DNA of 64,000 bases from an uncultured SAR116 cluster alpha proteobacterium (GTDB lineage: Bacteria > Pseudomonadota > Alphaproteobacteria > Puniceispirillales > GCA-002684695): NCBI GenBank assembly GCA_902539295.1, contig CACBIM010000010.1:1-64000 (forward strand), written 5' to 3'. The notes below the pieces were generated by a model, which worked only from the letters and a program-made list of their open reading frames with translations, did not search any database and was not told the origin of the DNA. The first letter of the stretch is position 1. Each line of letters opens with the position of its first letter. Below, piece after piece: positions 27,677 to 36,351 of the stretch. Position numbers and translations under genes: made by a program.

Positions 27677-28606
27677 TTATTTTATTAACTTTTTTAATTC
27701 TTTAATATGATCAACATTTATACCGCAGCAACCGCCAATAAAATCTACACCAAAGTCAGTCCAGGTTTTAGCATAATCTATGAATTTTTCTTTTTGCATG
27801 ACTTGTTTAAAAGCCCATTCAGTAGACTCAAGATTTTTCGAGTTATTATAAGAGCTAGAATTTGGGTACACTCCAATAAGCCCGTCCCATACTTTTTTTA
27901 ACTCTTTGAGACAATTTAATGTATCTTTAATTCTAGTATGCATAATACATATTGCATCAACATTTATTTCATTTAAATACATTACTGCTTTCTCTAGACT
28001 TTCACCATTCTCAATAGCTGCTTCTACACTTTCACCTAAATAAATACCTCCCTTGTAATCTATAGAACATGTTAATCCTACCCAAATAGGCAATTTAGTC
28101 TTTTTTACTGCATCCAAAGTTGTAATCATTTGTTCCATATCAACCATCATTTCTAGAACAAGAAAATCAACGCCCATATTTTTCATAATATTTGCCTGAG
28201 TTTCAATTGAAGAACTTAATTCTTTGGAAGATGGTTTACGGCCTGTCCAAGTCCAATAAGACACGCCACCTGCAACTAAAACATTTTTGGAAAGTTGTTT
28301 TCTTGCCTCAATTGCAAGCCTTACACCCTCAATATTATACTTCTCAAAGTTTTCTAATTGACCTGCATCCTCTAATGCATGCTTCGCATTTGCAAAAGTA
28401 TTAGTAATAATAATTTCTGAACCTGAGCGAATATAGTCTTTGTGGACATCTAAAAGAATTTCAGGATGAGACAAGGCCGCACCGCCATTCCAAGCGTGCT
28501 TAAGTTGGGGAACTCCCCTTCTTTCACACTCTGTTCCTGTAGCTCCATCCAAAAGAATAGTTTCGCCATTTCTAGCTCTAAAAATTAAATCTTGATATCT
28601 GCTCAT
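27677..28606 (-). CDS. Homocysteine S-methyltransferase family protein
   Basis: A 309-residue zinc-dependent methyltransferase of the MmuM/BHMT type, which moves a methyl group from S-methylmethionine, betaine or similar donors to homocysteine. It shows LLDGATGTECERRGVP, ITNTFANAKHALE and the zinc cysteines in GLTCS and GGCCGINVDHI. The methyl donor cannot be told from sequence. It is divergent from a SAM-dependent methyltransferase with 56 bases between. Confidence 0.88.
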   Translation of the reverse strand: MSRYQDLIFRARNGETILLDGATGTECERRGVPQLKHAWNGGAALSHPEILLDVHKDYIRSGSEIIITNTFANAKHALEDAGQLENFEKYNIEGVRLAIEARKQLSKNVLVAGGVSYWTWTGRKPSSKELSSSIETQANIMKNMGVDFLVLEMMVDMEQMITTLDAVKKTKLPIWVGLTCSIDYKGGIYLGESVEAAIENGESLEKAVMYLNEINVDAICIMHTRIKDTLNCLKELKKVWDGLIGVYPNSSSYNNSKNLESTEWAFKQVMQKEKFIDYAKTWTDFGVDFIGGCCGINVDHIKELKKLIK

Positions 28607-28662
28607 GTTAAATTTTATTATATAAAAATATTTAATTATTCAAAATAAAGTTATTTATATCA

Positions 28663-29436
28663 ATGAAGTTTGAAAACGATAATAGTATTCTTCAAAGAAA
28701 GATGTCTTCAAGTTATGTGGGTGTTTCCAGACGACAAGCTATGATAAAGGCACTTAATATTAACATTGGTGATATCGTCTTGGATGTAGGTTGTGGAGGT
28801 GGACAACTTATTGAAGATATTGCAAAAAGCGTCGGAAGAAAGGGTAAAGCAATTGGAGTTGATCCAAGTAGTTCCCAGATTTCTTCTGCTAAAGAACTTT
28901 GTTCGGGTCTTGAAAATACTTTATTTATTTGCTGTTTAGCAGATAATATTGATTTAGAGAGCGACAGTATTAACGCTGCAGCTTCTATCCAAACTTTTGA
29001 ATACATTAATGATATTGATAAGGCTTTAATAGAAATCAAAAGACTCTTGAAACCAAGATCAAAGTTTTTAAATATATCTACTCTTTGGGATTACTATCGA
29101 TTTCACGGTCCTGAAAAAAAACTTAATGATTTGATGCATGATGTTTTCAAAGAACACTGCTCACATCAAATGGTGCCAACCTTTCTAAATGGCAGGTTAA
29201 AAAATTTAGGTTTCAAAGATATCAAGACAACTGAATTAGCCTATGTTTTTACAAAACGAGATGAAAACTCTTTTGCAAAATATGCTGAAACACTTATAGC
29301 AAATTTTGCTCTGGGAAAAGGGGTCGATCAAGAAAAAGTTTCAGAATGGCAAAGGCAAATTAAAAAAGCAGAGGAAAATGGAAGGTTTTGTTTTACATCA
29401 ATTCCTGTTTTAACTGAAGCCATACTTGAAAAATAG
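28663..29436 (+). CDS. SAM-dependent methyltransferase (UbiE/COQ5-like)
   Basis: Class I methyltransferase of 257 residues. SAM-binding motif I is VLDVGCGGGQLIEDIA, followed by the acidic IGVDPSSSQISSAKEL and ASIQTFEYINDIDKALIEIKRLLKPRSKFL. The C-terminal 100 residues, likely the substrate cap, are not diagnostic. It is too far from UbiE itself to claim ubiquinone synthesis. It ends two bases before the convergent HELLH-protein gene. Confidence 0.82.
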   Translation: MKFENDNSILQRKMSSSYVGVSRRQAMIKALNINIGDIVLDVGCGGGQLIEDIAKSVGRKGKAIGVDPSSSQISSAKELCSGLENTLFICCLADNIDLESDSINAAASIQTFEYINDIDKALIEIKRLLKPRSKFLNISTLWDYYRFHGPEKKLNDLMHDVFKEHCSHQMVPTFLNGRLKNLGFKDIKTTELAYVFTKRDENSFAKYAETLIANFALGKGVDQEKVSEWQRQIKKAEENGRFCFTSIPVLTEAILEK

Positions 29437-29438
29437 TT

Positions 29439-30416
29439 TCACTTACTCCAACCTCTAAAGTAATTTTCATTGGCAAATTCTGAAAGTTTATAGGTACACC
29501 AATAAGAACCTTTATCAATGTTTTCAAATTTCTTGTGATTATATTTCGATGGCCATAATTTCCCAAATCCATAAGATCCACCATGAGCTCGACCAGATCT
29601 TTCAGCTAAATGGCATACCATCGGCAAAGGGTCATAAGGCTCATCTGATGTAGGTGTTAAATAGACCGAATCTTTAAGATCAGGGCATCCTGTATTGTTA
29701 TGATTATAAATCATATTCCCTAAAAGATTAGCATTATTTTGTATACTTAATATACTCGGCCCAAAAACATGACCATTTTGATTTCCATCTGTGCATTTCC
29801 AGGCAAACCCTTGACCGTGAAGTAGTTCATGCATAGTAATTTGGATACGCCGTTTTTTTCCATCATTATGACGACTTTTTAAGAATGTGTATCCTGAATG
29901 GACTCCCATTTGACCACCATTTGAGTGAACCACATCAGCCCAAACATAATATAATTTTTTTGGGTTATTAAATCCTAGTTTCTGGATAAAGTAATCCGCG
30001 TAACTATTATTCCAACCCTGTGAAGAGCCTTTTCTATCTAATCTAATAAATGTAATGTCTAACTTGCCATCTGTTCTGTAATCAAACTTATACTTTTGTT
30101 TATTTCCTGTAAGACGAAACATTTCTTCATTAAGTTCCTCAAGCTCTTTTTGCATTTTCTCGTTAATATCCCATTCATTATCTTTTCCATCTTTATCAAG
30201 CATATAAATAAAATGAATTTGATAATCATCATTTAAATCAGGCTGATCTTCAAAGTATCTTTTCCCTTTTTCATTAGATGAAAATTCAGATGAACTTTCA
30301 TCATCTTTAGAACAGTTAAAAACACAACTTGCTTTTGATGAAGTTGAGCAAATTAAAAATAGGATAAAAATTAGAGTAAATGAAAAAAATAGTGAATTAT
30401 TTAGTTTTTTAAACAT
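29439..30416 (-). CDS. Secreted protein with HExxH zinc-protease-like motif
   Basis: I do not recognise the family. A 325-residue protein with a signal peptide (residues about 1-30, FSFTLIFILFLICSTSSKA) and a cysteine-containing mature start. At about residue 199 lies ITMHELLHGQGFAW, matching the HExxHxxG core of metzincin metalloproteases, but the usual third His or Asp ligand is Trp; a later His in DGNQNGHVFG might substitute. The region before it is acidic. Six or more cysteines suggest disulfides. Extracytoplasmic peptidase is a reasonable guess, not established. Confidence 0.7.
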   Translation of the reverse strand: MFKKLNNSLFFSFTLIFILFLICSTSSKASCVFNCSKDDESSSEFSSNEKGKRYFEDQPDLNDDYQIHFIYMLDKDGKDNEWDINEKMQKELEELNEEMFRLTGNKQKYKFDYRTDGKLDITFIRLDRKGSSQGWNNSYADYFIQKLGFNNPKKLYYVWADVVHSNGGQMGVHSGYTFLKSRHNDGKKRRIQITMHELLHGQGFAWKCTDGNQNGHVFGPSILSIQNNANLLGNMIYNHNNTGCPDLKDSVYLTPTSDEPYDPLPMVCHLAERSGRAHGGSYGFGKLWPSKYNHKKFENIDKGSYWCTYKLSEFANENYFRGWSK

Positions 30417-30422
30417 TAAATT

Positions 30423-30707
30423 TTAAGAAGGCATATAATCTTTACCAATAGGTGAAATTATCTTTGTACTGGCAACATCAGCACCAGCCTCCTCTCTGGC
30501 CTTTGCAATATCCTCTCTCTCACCAAATGTTTTCATTTGGATTGGATCTTGAACCTCAATTACAGTATAAACCTGTGTTTCATCCGGGTTAGTTCCAGCC
30601 CATATCATTTTCATTCCATTTTTCTCAGCTTCAGGAGCAAGAGTTTTACTCATTTTGGTCCAAGTTTCAAATCCTTTAGATATATTAACTGTTACTAGTA
30701 ATTTCAT
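30423..30707 (-). CDS. DUF3764-like small protein (ABM-type fold)
   Basis: A 94-residue soluble protein. The pattern KLLVTVNISKGFETWTKMS, MIWAGTNPDETQVYTVIEVQDP and the MKTFGEREDIAKAREEAG helix resembles DUF3764, a dimeric alpha-beta barrel-like fold related to antibiotic-biosynthesis monooxygenases. Function is unknown. An AAGGAAAC ribosome site precedes the ATG. It lies six bases upstream of the secreted HELLH gene on the same strand, so the two may be co-transcribed. Confidence 0.65.
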   Translation of the reverse strand: MKLLVTVNISKGFETWTKMSKTLAPEAEKNGMKMIWAGTNPDETQVYTVIEVQDPIQMKTFGEREDIAKAREEAGADVASTKIISPIGKDYMPS

Positions 30708-30853
30708 TTTTGTTTCCTTAATTTTTTCGAAATCTCTTGAAGTTTATATAAATGATATATTTATTTATAACTAACTATTGCAAAATTTTAATCATTAGTG
30801 AAATGTTATTATAGTCTTATTAATATCAAAACATATCAATGGAGGATGTTCAT

Positions 30854-31915
30854 ATGATTTTTAGCTTTAAAAAATTTTTTTATGCAACAGCATGTTCAAC
30901 TTTATTAGCTGGATCTGCATTTGCTGATGCAGTTACAGTAGTTTCATGGGGTGGATCATACGGTAAAGCTCAGGATGCAGCTTTATTTACAGATGCTTCA
31001 AGAGATTCTGGAATTGCAATAAATAGAGAATCTGGTGCAAGTATGTCTAAAGTTATGCTTCAAGTTGAGTCTGGGGCTGTTATTTGGGATTTAGTTGTAA
31101 CTGGTTCTGGTGGAGCAGCAAATGCTGCTAAAAATGGTGCCCTTGAAAAAATTGATTTCAATGTAGTAGATGTATCAAACTTTTTAGATAATACATATAC
31201 AGATTATTGTATAGGTTCAGATGTGTTCGCAACCGTGGGTGCATGGAATACTGAAAAATATGGTGAACCAGGCACTCCAGGTGCACCTAACTCGTGGGCT
31301 GACTTCTGGGATGTGGAAAAGTATCCTGGCACAAGATCACTAAGATTAAATAATGTTGATGGAGTTTTAGAGCCAGCTGTAATGGCTATGGGAATTCCTC
31401 CTGAAGAAGTATACGATTTTCTTTCATCTGAAGGTGGCATCGATAAAGCAATCGATAAAATTAGAGAATTAAAGCCTCATATTTCAGTTTATTGGAAATC
31501 AGGAGCTATGCAAGCTCAACTTATGAAAGATGAAGAAGTTGATTTCATAACAGGATGGAACGGTCGTTTTGATAATGCAAAAAAGGATGGAGCTAAAGTT
31601 GGATATACTTTTAATCAAGCTTTGAGGGATTATGATTGCTTTGCAATACCGAAAGGAGCACCGAATAAAGATCTTGCAATGAAATTTCTTGGTGAAGTTT
31701 CAAAAGCAAAATACCAAGCCAATCTTCCATTCCATATTACTTATGGGCCAACTAACAAAGAGGCTTATGAGATTACAACTGCTCCAAAAGAGTTAATTGA
31801 GGCGTTACCATCTCACCCAAAAAACTTCTCAAAAATGTTAGCAGTAAGTCTTGACTGGTATGCAAATAACAGGGAAGTAGCTTTAGAAAAGTATATGGAA
31901 TTTCTAAGCGAATAA
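30854..31915 (+). CDS. Polyamine-type ABC transporter binding protein
   Basis: Periplasmic binding protein of the PotD/spermidine-putrescine class, with a signal peptide (MIFSFKKFFYATACSTLLAGSAFA) and mature start DAVTVVSWGGSYGKAQDAALF. The start is set by GGAGG eight bases upstream of this ATG, not the track's earlier ATG, which overlaps that GGAGG. It gives 353 residues. First gene of a binding protein-ATPase-permease-permease operon. Ligands in this class include polyamines, opines and related amines; the exact one is unknown. Confidence 0.9.
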   Translation: MIFSFKKFFYATACSTLLAGSAFADAVTVVSWGGSYGKAQDAALFTDASRDSGIAINRESGASMSKVMLQVESGAVIWDLVVTGSGGAANAAKNGALEKIDFNVVDVSNFLDNTYTDYCIGSDVFATVGAWNTEKYGEPGTPGAPNSWADFWDVEKYPGTRSLRLNNVDGVLEPAVMAMGIPPEEVYDFLSSEGGIDKAIDKIRELKPHISVYWKSGAMQAQLMKDEEVDFITGWNGRFDNAKKDGAKVGYTFNQALRDYDCFAIPKGAPNKDLAMKFLGEVSKAKYQANLPFHITYGPTNKEAYEITTAPKELIEALPSHPKNFSKMLAVSLDWYANNREVALEKYMEFLSE

Positions 31916-31927
31916 TTTTCAAAAACC

Positions 31928-31962
31928 TTTGCTGACGTTATTTAAAAAATAATGTCAGCAAA
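31928..31962 (+). terminator. Hairpin between binding-protein and ATPase genes
   Basis: A 16-base stem with a single G-U pair (TTTGCTGACGTTATTT / AAATAATGTCAGCAAA) and a three-base loop begins twelve bases after the binding-protein stop. No long T-run follows. It probably acts as a partial terminator or stabiliser setting a high binding-protein to permease ratio, and parallels the hairpin in the amino-sugar operon. Confidence 0.7.
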
Positions 31963-31976
31963 ATACTATAAACAAA

Positions 31977-33059
31977 ATGAAACAAAATATTACCTCTTTA
32001 GAGATATCAATTAAAGATCTTACCAAGAGATATGGTAAGATTTATGCTCTCGATACTGTCAGCCTAGATATTAAAGCAGGTGAATTTTTAACTTTGTTAG
32101 GCCCTTCAGGATCAGGAAAAACGACCTTACTTATGGCAATAGCAGGTTTCAATCGCCCCGACTCAGGGAGTATTAAATTTGCCAATCAAGAAATGATATT
32201 GACGCCACCGCATAAGAGAGAAGTCGGTATGGTCTTTCAAAACTATGCTCTTTTTCCACATATGTCAGTATTTGAAAATATTGGTTTTCCTCTCAAACTT
32301 CGAAAAGCACCAAATGATCAAATCAAAGAAAAAGTTCATGACGCTTTGAAAACTGTCCAACTGTCAGATTACGCAAATAGGAAAATTGATCAACTTTCCG
32401 GTGGCCAGAGACAAAGAGTTGCACTTGCAAGAGCATTTGTATTTGGTCCAAGGATATTGTTAATGGATGAACCGCTCTCCGCATTAGATAAAAAACTAAG
32501 AGAGCAAATGCAAATTGAGTTAAAGCAACTACACAGGAAGTTAGGAGTTACAACTGTTTATGTTACTCATGACCAGAGAGAGGCTTTGACAATGTCTGAT
32601 CGAATTGCTGTAATTAATGAAGGTAAAATTGAACAATTAGGAACACCAAAAGAAATTTACAACTCACCAAATTCCAGTTTTGTAGCTGATTTTATTGGGG
32701 AGTCCTCTTTTCTCCAACTTAATAGAAAAGGTGATGATCTATATTTTTCATCCGAAAAAATTATAACGAATAAAAAATTAAATAAAAATAAAGAGTGGGC
32801 GATGGTTATAAGGCCCGAGAGATTATCAATTGTAAATAAAAGTTACAGGAAAAACTCTTCGAATATTCACTTTTCAGGGGAAATTTCTGAATTGGTTTTT
32901 CAAGGAGAAACAGCCCTAGCATTAGTAAAACTAATGGAGGGAAATTTCTTATCTGTTAGGTTAAGTACTAAATCCAGTGATGATTTTAATAATTTAAAAA
33001 CTGGAAACAAAATACAACTTTGTATGAACCGAAAAGATGTAATTATTATTCCACATTAA
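31977..33059 (+). CDS. ABC transporter ATPase, PotA type
   Basis: Nucleotide-binding subunit that powers the adjacent importer. Walker A GPSGSGKTTL, Q-loop MVFQNYALFPHMSV, signature LSGGQRQRVALARA, Walker B ILLMDEPLSALD and the H-loop VTHDQREA are all intact. Residues about 240-360 form the TOBE domain typical of the PotA/FbpC group. At 360 residues it is complete. Its TOBE domain and neighbours assign it to this operon; it could conceivably also serve other permeases. Confidence 0.94.
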   Translation: MKQNITSLEISIKDLTKRYGKIYALDTVSLDIKAGEFLTLLGPSGSGKTTLLMAIAGFNRPDSGSIKFANQEMILTPPHKREVGMVFQNYALFPHMSVFENIGFPLKLRKAPNDQIKEKVHDALKTVQLSDYANRKIDQLSGGQRQRVALARAFVFGPRILLMDEPLSALDKKLREQMQIELKQLHRKLGVTTVYVTHDQREALTMSDRIAVINEGKIEQLGTPKEIYNSPNSSFVADFIGESSFLQLNRKGDDLYFSSEKIITNKKLNKNKEWAMVIRPERLSIVNKSYRKNSSNIHFSGEISELVFQGETALALVKLMEGNFLSVRLSTKSSDDFNNLKTGNKIQLCMNRKDVIIIPH

Positions 33060-33079
33060 TAATTAGAATTAAAAATATA

Positions 33080-33949
33080 ATGAATGAAAAACTTTTGAAA
33101 TCAGCTGAGAGAAAAGAGCAATTGTTGCTAACAGCGCTTACAATCCCGGCATTAATTTCAGTTACACTAATTATTGTAATCCCTGTTGGTTGGCTTTTTT
33201 CATTATCTTTCCTTGGGAAAAGTGGTGATTTTTCTCTTGAAAATTATCAAAAAATGATTGTTTACAAATCATATTTTAGAGTTTTTAAAACAACATTTAA
33301 TGTTAGTTTTTTAACTACGATATTTTGTATTTTACTTGGTTACCCACTTGCTTATTTCTTATCTCAAGTTCCAAAAAAATTAGTTGGTATTTTTATGATA
33401 ACTGTTCTTCTACCTTTTTGGACTTCACTCCTAGTAAGAACTTACGCTTGGCTAGTGTTGCTGCAGAAAAAAGGGATGATAAATAATTTTGCTATTGATA
33501 TGGGAATTTGGGAGACTCCTATTAAGCTTGCGCACAACTTAAATGGAACACTTGTCGGAATGATCCATATAATGCTTCCTTTTATGGTTCTGCCTTTGTA
33601 TGCAGCTATGCAAAGGATTGATAGACAAACAATGCAAGCCGCATCAAATTTAGGCGCTTCACCAATTCAAGCATTTTGGCAAATATTTGTTCCTTTATCT
33701 CTGCCCGGTGTTGCAGCTGGGTCGCTTATAGTTTTTATCCTCTGCTTGGGCTTTTACGTTACTCCAGCAGTTCTGGGCGGTGGTAAAGTTATAATGGTTT
33801 CAATGCAAATTACGGCTATTTTAGAGGATCAATTTAATTGGGGGGCGGCCAGTGCTTTAGGAGTAGTGTTATTAGTAACAACTTTTATATTTTTACTTTT
33901 AGCATCAAGGTTTTTAAAACTCGATAGTATAATGTTTGGGAAACATTAA
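33080..33949 (+). CDS. ABC transporter permease, PotB type
   Basis: Six-helix inner membrane permease. The EAA loop is MQAASNLGASPIQAFWQIFVPLSLPG, and FWTSLLVRTYAWLVLL is characteristic of PotB-like subunits. The track start lies inside the ATPase gene; the ATG of MNEKLLKS, 20 bases after the ATPase stop, is preferred and gives 289 residues. It is followed at once by the partner permease. Confidence 0.92.
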   Translation: MNEKLLKSAERKEQLLLTALTIPALISVTLIIVIPVGWLFSLSFLGKSGDFSLENYQKMIVYKSYFRVFKTTFNVSFLTTIFCILLGYPLAYFLSQVPKKLVGIFMITVLLPFWTSLLVRTYAWLVLLQKKGMINNFAIDMGIWETPIKLAHNLNGTLVGMIHIMLPFMVLPLYAAMQRIDRQTMQAASNLGASPIQAFWQIFVPLSLPGVAAGSLIVFILCLGFYVTPAVLGGGKVIMVSMQITAILEDQFNWGAASALGVVLLVTTFIFLLLASRFLKLDSIMFGKH

Positions 33950-33950
33950 G

Positions 33951-34763
33951 ATGAATTGGTTGAGTAAACAGGCTTCGGATACGCAAATTACACATGGCCA
34001 GAGAATGTGGCTTTATTTTCTTGCAGCAGTAATAATGTTTTTATTGGTTTTCCCAACTTTAATTGTAATTCCTATGTCATTTTCAGATTCTCAATATTTA
34101 GAATTTCCTCCTGAAAAATGGTCAATTAGATGGTATGAAGAGTACTGGGAAACACCTCGCTGGATTAATGCAACTATAACATCTTTGCAAGTTGCTTTCT
34201 TTACAATGCTCTTAGCCACACCAATAGGCACAATGGCAGCATACGGCCTGTTTGTTTCTGGAAGTAAATTAGGACGGTATGTATTTTTTTTATTAATGAC
34301 GCCAATGATAATTCCAGTAATATTAATAGCTATAGGTACTTTTTATGTTTTTGGAAAAGTAGGAGTTGTGAACTCTATTCCTGGTCTTGTGTTGGCTCAT
34401 ACTGTACTGGCTGTTCCAATTGTTATGATAATTATGACCTCAGCTTTAAGAACGTATGACTTGAACCAGGAGTTGGTAGCAAGAAGTTTGGGGGCATCAA
34501 GAATAAGAGCATTTTTTTCAATAACATTACCGCAAATAAAATTTTCTATAATTATCTCTGCTTTATTTGCATTCCTTACATCATTTGATGAAGTTATAAT
34601 ATCAATTTTCTTGTCTGGAGGTGGCAATTCAACACTTACTAAACAAATGTTCAATGCTTTAAGAGATTACATTGATCCAACAATAGCTGCAATTTCTACC
34701 TTAATGATTATTCTTTCCACTACTTTAATGCTGGGTGCCCAATATTTAGGAAAGCAAGATTAA
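33951..34763 (+). CDS. ABC transporter permease, PotC type
   Basis: Second permease of the polyamine-type importer, six helices, with the PotC-like early motif PMSFSDSQYLEFPPEKWSIRWY and EAA loop LVARSLGASRIRAFFSITLPQIK. I use the ATG directly after the potB-like stop rather than the track's start within that gene, giving 270 residues. The same transcript may continue into the secreted repeat protein 37 bases downstream. Confidence 0.92.
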   Translation: MNWLSKQASDTQITHGQRMWLYFLAAVIMFLLVFPTLIVIPMSFSDSQYLEFPPEKWSIRWYEEYWETPRWINATITSLQVAFFTMLLATPIGTMAAYGLFVSGSKLGRYVFFLLMTPMIIPVILIAIGTFYVFGKVGVVNSIPGLVLAHTVLAVPIVMIIMTSALRTYDLNQELVARSLGASRIRAFFSITLPQIKFSIIISALFAFLTSFDEVIISIFLSGGGNSTLTKQMFNALRDYIDPTIAAISTLMIILSTTLMLGAQYLGKQD

Positions 34764-34800
34764 ATATTGATTATAATATTTATTAATTAAAGAGGGATTT

Positions 34801-36186
34801 ATGAAACGTTTAGTAATACTATTTTTTACATTATTAAGTTTTAATGCATTCAGTGAGGGTCTTCCTCATACGAAGCTATACGCTGTCACAGACGGATTTT
34901 GTTGCGGCGGAGAAGAATCAGACCCTCATGCAGTTCACGGTTTTGAGGTTACGAACAAAGGGTTTGTTTTATCAGGTAAAAGCATTGATAGTGAAGGTAC
35001 TGAAGAAGGTTTTGTTATTAAATTTCCAGACAACTTGCCTGACGATAGAATTTTTCTTAGTCCAGATGAAGAACACTCATTTGACTGGGTTTATTTATTT
35101 GGATCCCCTGGGAAAAGAGATGGAGCAAATGGTGCTGCTTCAATTTTTAATTCAGTTTTTGTTGCTGGATACAAAGAGAACAATAGTGGTGTAATTAACG
35201 GTTATTTAGCGAAAGTAAATTTACAAGACGGGAAATTAAAGTGGGAAAAATTTTTTGAAAGTATGAGTAAAAATAAAAGCACTGCTTTTGAGTCAATTTT
35301 AATTACAAGTGATCAAGGCCTAATTTTATCAGGAGTAACTAATTCTCATAAAGAGAGTTTTGAAGGTTTTAAATCTTACGGTAACCCTCAATCAGGTGAA
35401 ACTATAGTTATGTATTTCGACAAAGCAAGTTTAATCTCTGACAACCCTCCAAGAAAACCGTCCTGGGAAATTATATTAAAGAATTCGCGATCTGGAATTA
35501 CTATTAAGGAAATTACTGAAGACAATTCCTTTGCAATAGCGACTAAAACAAATAATGAAGAAGGTATTGCCAAAATAATAAAAATAGATAGCCGTGGAAA
35601 AGTCATATGGTCAAAAAAATATCCAAATTTTGGTGAAATTACTGATATTGATGTTTCTTCTTTGAATGGAAGAGAAGATGGAATTTTAATTTCAGGTCAC
35701 AAACATGATGATTTCAGTGGAATTGACGGATCAATTGGAAAAGTTTCCTTAGATGGCAAATTAATTTGGAATTTTTCATTCGGAAACCCTGTAGGTGGGA
35801 AAAATAAATTTTCAGAAATTAAAAATAAAAATGAGAAAATGGTATTAGATGAATGCTGGGGCATATCTGCAATCAGTGACGGTGGAGCAGTAATGGCATG
35901 TGGAACTGGAATAGAAGAATGTGAGATGTTTGAAAATAACCATAAATTATATGAGCAATGTTCTAATGACCCTAGAACTACATGGAGGAGCCTTTTAATA
36001 AGGGTAGATAAAAATGGAAAACAGTTATGGCAGCATGTTGATTCATTTGTATTTCCTGGTGAAGAAGATGAGTTTGATGTGCCATCTACAGCATCAGAGT
36101 ATGTTTTTATAACTAGTGATAATCATATAGCTTCTGTTTTAGATCTTGGATTTGGCATAGGATTACAAATCTTAGAACACAAGTAA
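34801..36186 (+). CDS. Secreted beta-propeller-like repeat protein
   Basis: Not recognised as a named family. A 461-residue protein with a signal peptide (MKRLVILFFTLLSFNAFS) and repeating blocks of the type G-x-x-L/V-S-G...G-x-x-K/D-G-K-x-x-W (GFVLSGKSIDSEG, GLILSGVTNSHKE, GILISGHKHDDFSG, RVDKNGKQLWQHV), as in delta-60 or PQQ-like propellers. Six cysteines, including the CCGG near the mature start and ECWG and MACGTGIEEC late on, may form disulfides. A GAGGG ribosome site supports the start. It follows the importer on the same strand; a role in binding or surface attachment is only a guess. Confidence 0.75.
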   Translation: MKRLVILFFTLLSFNAFSEGLPHTKLYAVTDGFCCGGEESDPHAVHGFEVTNKGFVLSGKSIDSEGTEEGFVIKFPDNLPDDRIFLSPDEEHSFDWVYLFGSPGKRDGANGAASIFNSVFVAGYKENNSGVINGYLAKVNLQDGKLKWEKFFESMSKNKSTAFESILITSDQGLILSGVTNSHKESFEGFKSYGNPQSGETIVMYFDKASLISDNPPRKPSWEIILKNSRSGITIKEITEDNSFAIATKTNNEEGIAKIIKIDSRGKVIWSKKYPNFGEITDIDVSSLNGREDGILISGHKHDDFSGIDGSIGKVSLDGKLIWNFSFGNPVGGKNKFSEIKNKNEKMVLDECWGISAISDGGAVMACGTGIEECEMFENNHKLYEQCSNDPRTTWRSLLIRVDKNGKQLWQHVDSFVFPGEEDEFDVPSTASEYVFITSDNHIASVLDLGFGIGLQILEHK

Positions 36187-36220
36187 TAAAGTTTATAAAA
36201 TATATAATTATCAAATAAAA

Positions 36221-36296
36221 TGGCATCCCGTACGGGATTCGAACCCGTGTTGCCGCCGTGAAAGGGCGGTGTCCTAAACCTCTAGACGAACGGGAC
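36221..36296 (-). tRNA. tRNA-Glu (anticodon TTC)
   Basis: On the minus strand the 76-base sequence begins GTCCCGTTCGTCTAGAGG and ends ACGGGATGCCA, with CCA encoded. The anticodon arm CCGCCCTTTCACGGCGG gives TTC, and the T arm reads ACGGGTTCGAATCCCGT. It closely resembles E. coli tRNA-Glu. The first acceptor pair is G1-U72 rather than G-C. Confidence 0.97.
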
Positions 36297-36310
36297 TTAG
36301 GATATCAATA

Positions 36311-36339
36311 TATTTAATAAAATGTTACAATTAAATCAA
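36311..36339 (-). promoter_or_regulatory. Putative promoter of tRNA-Glu
   Basis: Minus-strand TTGATT and TAAATA are separated by 17 bases, with the -10 ending 14 bases before the tRNA 5' end. Position fits a tRNA promoter; hexamers are moderate matches in AT-rich sequence. Confidence 0.4.
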
Positions 36340-36351
36340 GTAAAGTTTAAT

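Noticed and set aside
34844-35194. 116-residue ORF inside the secreted propeller-like gene
   Set aside because: The host gene has a signal peptide, repeats and a ribosome site; the overlapping frame has none.
16439-36186. The accessory region as a genomic island or prophage
   Set aside because: No integrase, transposase, phage gene or flanking repeat was seen, and base composition looks like that of the housekeeping genes on reading, though I could not compute it.
36221-36296. tRNA-Glu as an integration site for the accessory region
   Set aside because: No integrase and no repeat of the tRNA 3' end was noticed nearby; flanking genes recJ and hom are ordinary.
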